From NCBI GenBank assembly GCA_944350065.1, contig CALVOD010000075.1:1-6540 (forward strand): a stretch of DNA of 6,540 nucleotides. The letters run 5' to 3'. This document shows, piece by piece, positions 1 to 6,540 of this stretch. The first letter of the stretch is position 1. The number at the start of each line of letters is the position of its first letter. The translations under genes were made by a program, and so were the position numbers. The notes under the pieces are model-generated. The model worked only from the letters and a program-made list of their open reading frames with translations, was not told the DNA's origin and ran no database searches. Source of the DNA: an uncultured Clostridia bacterium (GTDB lineage Bacteria; Bacillota; Clostridia; Christensenellales; DTU072).

Positions 1-1151
1 AGCGACTTGAGTTTCTTCTTGAATTTCTCCACTTCGTCGTATTGCGCGCTCGTATCGAGCCGCTCGAGACTGTCCTTGAGCTCCTTACGCTGACGTATGC
101 TTATGTTGCGCGGTATATCCACCTTTACGGTGATGACTATATCGCCGTATGCGTTGCGGCGCAAATCCTTGACGCCCTTGCCTTTGACCTTGATGACGGT
201 GCCGTTCTTGATACCCGCGGGGATCTCCACGCGCGTCGGCTTCTCGAGCGTAGGCACGTCCACAACGTCGCCGAATATCGCCTGCGTAACCGTTATGGGC
301 ATTTCGAACATAAGGTCGTTACCCCTGCGAGTGAACAACGGATGCGGCTTGATACGGAATACGACTATCAGGTTTCCGTTCGGTCCGCCGTTATAACCGG
401 CGTTGCCTTCGTTGTGCACGTTGAGCATCTGCCCGTTGTCTACGCCCGCGGGAATATTTATGCTTACGGTACGCTTCTTGCGAACTCTACCCTTCCCTTT
501 ACATTCGGGACAGGGATCCATTATTATCTTGCCCGTGCCGCCGCACATGTCGCAGACACGCTCTGTCTGCATTATGCCGAGCATGGTACGCTGCTGCACT
601 ACCACTCTGCCCCTGCCGCCGCACTTGGTGCATACCTTGACGGAATCCTTGTCTTTAGCGCCCGTGCCGCCGCAAGTGGGACATTTCTCGACGCGCGTGT
701 AAGTAACCTCTTTTTTCGCGCCGAAACAGGCTTCTTTGAAGTCGAGCGTAAGCTCCACCTCTATATCGTCGCCGCCGCGCGCGGAAGAAGCGCCCGCTCT
801 GCCGCCGGCGCTGCCTCCCGTAAAGGTATTGAATATGTCGCTGAATATGTCTCCGAAGCCGCCGAAACCGCTCGCTCCGCCGCCAAACGGGTTAAATCCC
901 GCTCCGCCCATCGTGGGGCCGTCTTCGCTGCCGTATTGGTCGAACGCGGCTTTTTTCTGCGGGTCGGACAATACGTCGTATGCGTACTGTATCTCCTTGA
1001 ACTTGGCTTCGGCTTCCGCCTTTTCCTTGTCGCTCGCCGTCGCGTATACGTCGGGATGATACTTCTTCGCTAAACGACGATACGCGGACTTGATTTCGTC
1101 CGCGCTCGCGTTTTTGTCGACGCCCAGAATTTCGTAATAATTCTTTGCCAT
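1..1151 (-). CDS. dnaJ: Chaperone protein DnaJ (Hsp40), lacks only its extreme C-terminus
   Basis: Cytosolic co-chaperone that delivers unfolded proteins to DnaK and stimulates its ATPase. The frame is open from an ATG at 1151 to the window edge, giving 383 codons and no stop; DnaJ is usually about 375-385 residues, so only a few residues should be missing. Visible domains are a J-domain (residues 1-73) with the essential HPD at 32-34, a Gly/Phe-rich region (about 74-127) with two DIF motifs at 101-103 and 105-107, and a zinc-binding region with four CxxCxGxG repeats (cysteines 157/160, 174/177, 200/203, 214/217). The C-terminal substrate-binding domains follow, containing the conserved PHPLF and RRGNDL stretch. 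All parts of a type I DnaJ are present. It begins 28 bases after dnaK with no clear Shine-Dalgarno, so reinitiation from dnaK or weak initiation is likely. In B. subtilis prmA follows dnaJ; that position lies outside this window. Confidence 0.97.
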   Translation of the reverse strand, partial: MAKNYYEILGVDKNASADEIKSAYRRLAKKYHPDVYATASDKEKAEAEAKFKEIQYAYDVLSDPQKKAAFDQYGSEDGPTMGGAGFNPFGGGASGFGGFGDIFSDIFNTFTGGSAGGRAGASSARGGDDIEVELTLDFKEACFGAKKEVTYTRVEKCPTCGGTGAKDKDSVKVCTKCGGRGRVVVQQRTMLGIMQTERVCDMCGGTGKIIMDPCPECKGKGRVRKKRTVSINIPAGVDNGQMLNVHNEGNAGYNGGPNGNLIVVFRIKPHPLFTRRGNDLMFEMPITVTQAIFGDVVDVPTLEKPTRVEIPAGIKNGTVIKVKGKGVKDLRRNAYGDIVITVKVDIPRNISIRQRKELKDSLERLDTSAQYDEVEKFKKKLKS

Positions 1152-1179
1152 TGTCTTTGTTTAACTTTATCCGTTTACG

Positions 1180-2997
<1,818 letters not shown>

Positions 2998-3004
2998 AAT
3001 TTTT

Positions 3005-3013
3005 ATCTCCTTT
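3005..3013 (-). promoter_or_regulatory. Strong ribosome binding site of dnaK
   Basis: The minus strand reads AAAGGAGAT, seven bases before the ATG at 2997. It is a near-perfect anti-16S match at good spacing, set in an A/U-rich stretch that should be unstructured. This predicts high dnaK translation and fixes the start codon. Confidence 0.88.
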
Positions 3014-3038
3014 ATATTATCGTTTTCTATTTTATTCG

Positions 3039-3073
3039 GCGTTCCCTTCGCGTATCACAGCGCGGGAATACGC
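3039..3073 (-). other. Interrupted RNA hairpin in the grpE-dnaK spacer
   Basis: Directly after the grpE stop codon the minus strand can fold into an 11-bp stem in three blocks: GCG with CGC, UUCCC with GGGAA, and GCG with CGC. A 2-base bulge (UA) lies on the 5' side and a 3-base bulge (GAA) on the 3' side, and the loop is CUGUGAUA. It is followed by an A-rich stretch, not a U-tract, so it is not a standard intrinsic terminator. By position it could protect the 3' end of hrcA-grpE mRNA, mark a processing site, or keep the dnaK leader as a separate stable transcript. Function is inferred; the pairing is read from the sequence but no folding energy was calculated. Confidence 0.5.
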
Positions 3074-3715
3074 TTAATTTGCTACTTTAACCATCGCGTA
3101 ACGGATAACCTTTCCGTTGCGCCTGTACCCTTTGCGAAGCACTTCCACTACCTTACCGGCGTTCTCCGCGTCCTCCACCTGCATCACGGCGTTGTGTAAC
3201 GCGGGATCGAATTCGGCGCCCTGCGCCTCTATCTCCTCCACTCCGTAATGCGCGAATACCTCCGCGAATTTCTTCCTTATCAGCTCCACGCCCGCTTTAG
3301 TGGCTTCGTCGGCTATCATGCCGATTGCTATTTCCACGGTGTCGAGCACGGGCAGCATCTGAAGTATCGTTTCGTTCACGCCTTCGGCGCGAGCCTGCTT
3401 CACCGCCTCGGCGTTGCGCTTGCGGTAATTATCGAATTCCGCCTGCACACGCTGGAGCGTGTCTTTATATTCTTCCATTTTACTTTGCGCGAGCGCTACG
3501 ATATCCAATTCGTCGGCGTCCGCTACGCTTTCCGCGGCTTCGTCGGTCTTAACTCCTTCGGCTGCGGCTTCGCTTTTCGCGCTTGCGCTTTCTTTAGCGC
3601 TTTCGTTCGCGCTGTCGTTTTCGGTTTCGGCTGCGGAATCCTTGACTTCTTCGTCGGCTTTGCCCGTTCCGAGAGGTTCCTCGTTCTCCGCTCCGCGTTG
3701 ATTCTTTTTATTCAT
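3074..3715 (-). CDS. grpE: Nucleotide exchange factor GrpE
   Basis: Cytosolic dimeric co-chaperone that releases ADP from DnaK and also acts as a thermosensor in the family. It has 213 residues, at the long end of the usual 180-210 range. Residues 1 to about 68 are a low-complexity Glu/Ala/Ser/Lys-rich tail with no recognisable fold. The long paired helix follows (about 69-110) with the family signature LQRVQAEFDNYRKR at 87-100. The helical bundle contains LPVLDTVEIAIGM (121-133), and the C-terminal beta domain that contacts DnaK contains FDPALHNAV (169-177) and ends in KGYRRNGKVIRYAMVKV. Its ATG lies inside the end of hrcA (8-base overlap) and has a good Shine-Dalgarno, so it is probably translationally coupled to hrcA while also able to initiate on its own. 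It is second gene of the HrcA-controlled operon, before dnaK. Confidence 0.97.
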   Translation of the reverse strand: MNKKNQRGAENEEPLGTGKADEEVKDSAAETENDSANESAKESASAKSEAAAEGVKTDEAAESVADADELDIVALAQSKMEEYKDTLQRVQAEFDNYRKRNAEAVKQARAEGVNETILQMLPVLDTVEIAIGMIADEATKAGVELIRKKFAEVFAHYGVEEIEAQGAEFDPALHNAVMQVEDAENAGKVVEVLRKGYRRNGKVIRYAMVKVAN

Positions 3716-4745
3716 CTTCGTCTCCTTCTCGCCCTTCTATCGCACTGTTCAATGCGTTGCCGATATACGACAATACGGACATTACCTTACTGTAATCCAT
3801 ACGCTCCGGTCCTATGACACCCGCGTGTCCTATCTCTCTGCCGTTCACTTTGTATTTCGCGGTGATGACGGCGCATTTATCCATACCGGCGGTCTCGTCT
3901 TTGCCTATCTTGACGCTGAACTCGATATCTTCGGCGGAATCCACGAGCGCGCCGATAAGACTCTTGTTGTCTATTATGCTGAGGAAACGCTTGGCGCTCG
4001 TCATATCCGCGTCGGGATAATTGAGCATCTTGCTCTCCCCTTCCATATACACGCTCTCGTCGTTCACCGAACAATAGGTCTCGAGTATCGCCACCACGTT
4101 GTCGAAAAGCTCCTTGAATTCCTTGAGCTCCTTCTCCACGCTCGCTTCCGCAAGATGAAGTTCGCCCACTTTGCAGCCCGCAAAAATCTTGTTGAGCATC
4201 AAAGTGGCGCTCGTTATGAATTCGTCGTCAACGACGTTGTTGAGCTTGATGACCTTGTCGCGAATGATGCCCGAATCGGTGATGATTATCACGAGCGCGC
4301 TGTGTCCGTCGAGACCTACGAGCTTGATCTCCTTGATAACGACGGTGTCCACGTTCTTGAGGACTATGACCGAAGTGTAATTGGTGACGTCGCTTATGAC
4401 CTTGGCGGTCGTCTTGACGATATCTTCCACGGCGTTGAATTTGGCGGAGAAGGAAGCGTCTATCATGGCTACGTCCTGCTTACGCAGCGGGCGCCTGTCG
4501 ACGAAATGCTCCACATAATATTTATACGCCTTGGAAGTGGGCAACCTTCCCGCCGAAGTGTGTGGCTGAGCAAGGTATCCCATATCCGACAAAGCCGCAA
4601 GCTCCGCGCGTATGGTGGCGGAACTGATGTCGGAGAAATATTTGCTCTGAAGTTCGCCGGACGATATCTGTCTTGCGTCCTTGATGTATTCCTCTACGAC
4701 GGCTTTAAGTATTCTGTGTTTTCTTTCAGGTAATCTTCCGCTCAT
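3708..4745 (-). CDS. hrcA: Heat-inducible transcription repressor HrcA
   Basis: Repressor that binds CIRCE operators of class I heat-shock genes; in the family its activity depends on GroEL, so free chaperonin level sets repression. From the ATG at 4745 it has 345 residues, the normal family length (about 340-350). It starts MSGRLPERKHRILKAVVEEY, which matches the usual HrcA N-terminus. The winged-helix DNA-binding domain occupies about residues 1-90, with the hallmarks SSATIRAEL (41-49) and QPHTSAGRLPTSKAYKYYVE (60-79). The rest is the GAF-like and dimerisation region. An in-frame ATG at 4787 would add 14 residues but lies inside the CIRCE operator, about eight bases after the predicted transcript start, so I reject it. 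Neither start has a good Shine-Dalgarno, which suits a repressor needed in small amounts. The C-terminus is acidic (EGREGDEDE) and overlaps grpE. Confidence 0.96.
   Translation of the reverse strand: MSGRLPERKHRILKAVVEEYIKDARQISSGELQSKYFSDISSATIRAELAALSDMGYLAQPHTSAGRLPTSKAYKYYVEHFVDRRPLRKQDVAMIDASFSAKFNAVEDIVKTTAKVISDVTNYTSVIVLKNVDTVVIKEIKLVGLDGHSALVIIITDSGIIRDKVIKLNNVVDDEFITSATLMLNKIFAGCKVGELHLAEASVEKELKEFKELFDNVVAILETYCSVNDESVYMEGESKMLNYPDADMTSAKRFLSIIDNKSLIGALVDSAEDIEFSVKIGKDETAGMDKCAVITAKYKVNGREIGHAGVIGPERMDYSKVMSVLSYIGNALNSAIEGREGDEDE
3721..3728 (-). promoter_or_regulatory. Ribosome binding site of grpE, inside hrcA
   Basis: The minus strand reads GAAGGAGA, with AAGGAG ending six bases before the grpE ATG at 3715. 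The site is formed by the hrcA codons for Glu-Gly-Asp near its C-terminus, so the same bases encode the acidic HrcA tail and the grpE initiation signal. Confidence 0.83.
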
Positions 4746-4770
4746 TGTTGGCACTTGCTTTCGGGTATTG

Positions 4771-4797
4771 TTAGCAATCTTTATCATCGACTGCTAA
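4771..4797 (-). promoter_or_regulatory. CIRCE operator (HrcA binding site)
   Basis: On the minus strand the arms read TTAGCAGTC and GATTGCTAA with a 9-base spacer. The known CIRCE consensus is TTAGCACTC-N9-GAGTGCTAA, so 16 of 18 arm positions match. The two arms differ from perfect symmetry at a single pair, which in RNA would be a G-U wobble. The site starts four bases after the -10 box of the promoter and heads the hrcA-grpE-dnaK-dnaJ operon, exactly where HrcA autoregulation is expected. Confidence 0.95.
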
Positions 4798-4801
4798 CGC
4801 T

Positions 4802-4830
4802 ATTATATTCACAATTATGCCCGTTGTCAA
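4802..4830 (-). promoter_or_regulatory. Consensus sigma-A type promoter of the hrcA operon
   Basis: The minus strand has TTGACA (4825-4830), a 17-base spacer and TATAAT (4802-4807). Both hexamers are perfect matches to the housekeeping consensus and the spacing is optimal. The expected start of transcription is about seven bases past the -10 box, near 4795, inside the left arm of CIRCE. This gives a leader of about 50 bases before the hrcA ATG at 4745. A strong promoter held down by a repressor fits class I heat-shock control. Confidence 0.93.
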
Positions 4831-4841
4831 CAGATTGAAAC

Positions 4842-4859
4842 AAATTTTTGTGAAAATTT
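4842..4859 (-). promoter_or_regulatory. AT-rich inverted repeat upstream of the promoter, possible UP element
   Basis: A 7-base perfect inverted repeat (AAATTTT, 4-base gap, AAAATTT) lies about 12 bases upstream of the -35 box, near positions -47 to -64 relative to the predicted start. A- and T-tracts here resemble UP elements bound by the RNA polymerase alpha subunit. The repeat is seen directly; the role is inferred. Confidence 0.4.
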
Positions 4860-4865
4860 CCCGCG

Positions 4866-4890
4866 CAAAGAAAAAACGCGCCAACGCGCG
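4866..4890 (-). terminator. Intrinsic terminator after hemW
   Basis: The minus strand forms a 5-bp all-GC stem, CGCGC with GCGCG around a GUUG loop (4877-4890), extendable by one G-U pair. It is followed at once by six U, then C and three more U. It lies 44 bases after the hemW stop and about 40 bases before the hrcA promoter, separating the lepA-hemW unit from the heat-shock operon. The stem is short, so termination may be partial. Confidence 0.75.
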
Positions 4891-4934
4891 CGAAATAAAG
4901 CGAAAAATACAAGTCGAAAAGCGGATCCGTAAGG

Positions 4935-6050
4935 CTAATCCATAAATTCCAAAGCGACGGCGCTCTCGAGAAGGAGCATGTCGTCGCGTATTCTCAAGCG
5001 GTTGCCCTCTCTTACAAGAACGTCGCGAAGGCGGTGAAGCGCGCCCGCGAAGCGCTCGTCGAAGTCGAATCCGAAACGCGCTTCGCACGCCGCGACGTCG
5101 ACGCCTTCGGCAGTGCGCAGACCGAGCATAACGTATTCGAACGCGGCTTCGTCGGCGCCGATTTTTTCGCGGCTCGCGGTACCGTTGCCGAAACGCTTAC
5201 CCGCGATATAGTCTTTCAGGGAAGCGGGGTTGGCGTAACGGAAGTCGCCGGTCTGCGAGTGAGCCGCGGCGCCGAAGCCGAGATACTCCTCTCTGCGCCA
5301 ATACTTGAGATTATGCTTGCTCTCGTAGCCGGGAAGCGCGAAATTGCTTATCTCGTAGCGAGCGAATCCGCGTTCGCCGAGAAGTGCGAACACAGCTTCG
5401 TACATATCTACGGTGAGGTCGTCGTCCGGAAGCGTATACTCGCCCCGCGCAAGCGCCGCGCTCATAGGTACCGAACGGGAAAGTTTAAGCATATACGCCG
5501 AGACGTGTTTAACGTAAGGCAGTACGGTATTGACGCTGTCGGTTGCCGAAGCTACAGTTTGAAAGGGCAATCCCAACATTAAATCCGCGGAGACGTTATC
5601 GAAATACTTATTCGCGCTCTCGAGCGCGCGTATAGCCGCAACGCCGTCGTGACGGCGCCCCGCCGCGCGGAGCACTTCGTCGGTCACGCTCTGAACGCCT
5701 ATGCTTACTCTGTTTACACCGAGCTCTTTGAGAAAGGCATACGGATTATCGTCGTCGGGATTGAGTTCGACGGTAAATTCTTCTAATTCGAGTTTGAAAG
5801 AGTCTTCGAGCGCCCGCACTATTCTTTCGAGCGCGCGTTCTCCGGCAAGCACGGGGGTGCCGCCCCCTATATACAACGTATTGACGGGCGCGTCAGCGTA
5901 TTTATCTCCCCCGGCGCGTATTTCCTCGCACAGCGCGTCAGTATAGCGTAAAATAATATCGGTATCCGGAGATACCGAGTAAAAGTCGCAATAAGCACAT
6001 TTCTTTTTACAGAAAGGGATATGAATGTAGACGCCCCTATTCGTTGTCAT
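4935..6050 (-). CDS. hemW: Radical SAM heme chaperone HemW (formerly called HemN-like)
   Basis: Radical SAM protein of the HemW family, which binds heme and is implicated in heme delivery to target proteins; older annotations call it oxygen-independent coproporphyrinogen III oxidase. It has 371 residues, the usual size. The [4Fe-4S] cluster motif CKKKCAYC gives cysteines 14, 18 and 21. Further signatures are GGGTP at 62-66 (SAM binding), RVSIGVQS at 114-121, VSADLMLGLP at 153-162, the HemW-type YEISNFALPG at 232-241 with HNLKYW at 246-251, and a HemN_C-like domain from about 300. The N-terminus VYIHIPFC just after the ATG is typical, supporting this start. No Shine-Dalgarno precedes the ATG; it overlaps the lepA 3' end by 14 bases, so coupling to lepA translation is likely. 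True coproporphyrinogen oxidase activity is unlikely, because HemN proper has a longer, distinct N-terminal region. Confidence 0.94.
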   Translation of the reverse strand: MTTNRGVYIHIPFCKKKCAYCDFYSVSPDTDIILRYTDALCEEIRAGGDKYADAPVNTLYIGGGTPVLAGERALERIVRALEDSFKLELEEFTVELNPDDDNPYAFLKELGVNRVSIGVQSVTDEVLRAAGRRHDGVAAIRALESANKYFDNVSADLMLGLPFQTVASATDSVNTVLPYVKHVSAYMLKLSRSVPMSAALARGEYTLPDDDLTVDMYEAVFALLGERGFARYEISNFALPGYESKHNLKYWRREEYLGFGAAAHSQTGDFRYANPASLKDYIAGKRFGNGTASREKIGADEAAFEYVMLGLRTAEGVDVAACEARFGFDFDERFAGALHRLRDVLVREGNRLRIRDDMLLLESAVALEFMD

Positions 6051-6540
6051 CGAATTTAAGTATGGACATAAATGCTTCGGAGGGAATTGCGACCGAGCCG
6101 AACTGACGCATGCGCTTCTTGCCCTCTTTCTGTTTCTCGAGCAATTTCTTTTTGCGCGTAACGTCGCCGCCGTAACACTTGGCGAGCACGTCCTTACGGA
6201 GCGCCTTGACCGTTTCGCGCGCTATTATCTTCGAGCCGATAGCCGCCTGGACGGGTATCTCGAACATCTGGCGCGGTATGACCTCTTTAAGGCGCTCGCA
6301 GATACTGCGGGCGCGGGCGTACGCTTTGTCGCGGTGAACGATAAGCGAAAGCGCGTCGCAGGTTTCGCCGTTCAAAAGAAAATCGAGCTTGACGAGATTG
6401 TCCGCGCGGTAACCGTCCATTTCGTATTCGAGCGACGCGTACCCTCTCGTTCTGGACTTCAGACTGTCGAAAAAGTCGTAGATTATCTCGGCAAGCGGTA
6501 TGCTGTAATCTATGCGCACGCGCGAAGTGTCGAGGTAAGT
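6037..6540 (-). CDS. lepA: Elongation factor 4 (LepA), C-terminal 167 residues
   Basis: Ribosome-associated GTPase that back-translocates or remodels stalled ribosomes and is linked to ribosome biogenesis. Only the 3' end is inside the window; the frame is open through 6540, and the family is about 600 residues, so roughly the last quarter is present. The visible part covers the end of the EF-G-like domain V and the LepA-specific C-terminal domain. Signatures, counted from the window edge, are LKSRTRGYAS (27-36), IVHRDKAY (67-74), ARETVKALRKDVLAKCYGGD (107-126) and LLEKQKEGKKRM (133-144), all hallmark LepA sequence. The GTPase domain is outside. It stops with TAG inside the hemW start region, and the lepA-hemW-hrcA order matches B. 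subtilis. Confidence 0.98.
   Translation of the reverse strand, partial: TYLDTSRVRIDYSIPLAEIIYDFFDSLKSRTRGYASLEYEMDGYRADNLVKLDFLLNGETCDALSLIVHRDKAYARARSICERLKEVIPRQMFEIPVQAAIGSKIIARETVKALRKDVLAKCYGGDVTRKKKLLEKQKEGKKRMRQFGSVAIPSEAFMSILKFDDNE

Noticed and set aside
42..1073. A 343-codon plus-strand frame opposite dnaJ
   Set aside because: Antisense register shadow of dnaJ; its Ala/Arg-rich translation has no family features.
1152..1179. Possible promoter or terminator between dnaK and dnaJ
   Set aside because: Only 28 bases, with no -10/-35 pair and no hairpin; dnaJ most likely shares the upstream transcript.
3825..4733. A 302-codon plus-strand frame opposite hrcA
   Set aside because: Antisense register shadow of hrcA, whose protein sequence is clearly conserved.
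4922..4929. 8-base palindrome CGGATCCG just after hemW
   Set aside because: Too short to support a role; the nearby GC hairpin with a U-tract is the better terminator.
4771..5088. A 105-codon minus-strand frame spanning the end of hemW and the hrcA control region
   Set aside because: Arg-rich translation, no ribosome site, and it runs through the terminator, promoter and CIRCE; the hemW frame explains the conserved part.

Overview
This window carries the conserved heat-shock chaperone locus of a low- to mid-GC Gram-positive-type bacterium. All genes lie on the minus strand. In transcription order (right to left) they are lepA (3' end only), hemW, hrcA, grpE, dnaK and dnaJ (missing only its extreme 3' end). 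This is the order known from Bacillus subtilis and many Bacillota. Three things point to Bacillota, probably a Clostridia-like lineage: the gene order, the use of a CIRCE operator with HrcA, and a DnaK that lacks the insert of roughly two dozen residues found in the nucleotide-binding domain of proteobacterial DnaK. Genus and species cannot be named from this sequence.

Right part (about 4866-6540): the end of lepA (elongation factor 4) overlaps the start of hemW by 14 bases. A GC-rich hairpin with a U-tract 44 bases after hemW looks like an intrinsic terminator and closes this upstream unit.

Control region (about 4746-4860): an AT-rich inverted repeat lies upstream of a perfect-consensus housekeeping promoter (TTGACA, 17 bases, TATAAT). 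Four bases after the -10 box comes a CIRCE operator (9-base arms, 9-base spacer). Transcription should begin inside the operator, so bound HrcA should block initiation directly. The hrcA start codon should be placed at 4745, downstream of the operator, and not at 4787 inside it.

Left part (1-4745): hrcA, grpE, dnaK and dnaJ are tightly packed. hrcA overlaps grpE by 8 bases, grpE to dnaK is 76 bases with a strong interrupted hairpin, and dnaK to dnaJ is 28 bases. Shine-Dalgarno sequences are strong for grpE and dnaK but weak or absent for hrcA and dnaJ, consistent with unequal output from one mRNA. The products form one module: DnaK is the ATP-driven chaperone, DnaJ delivers substrate and stimulates ATP hydrolysis, GrpE exchanges nucleotide, and HrcA represses the operon through CIRCE.

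I found no mobile element, CRISPR array, RNA gene or undescribed system. No gene-free stretch exceeds about 190 bases. The points worth a second look are regulatory: promoter and operator geometry, the hairpin between grpE and dnaK, the hrcA/grpE overlap and the hrcA start.
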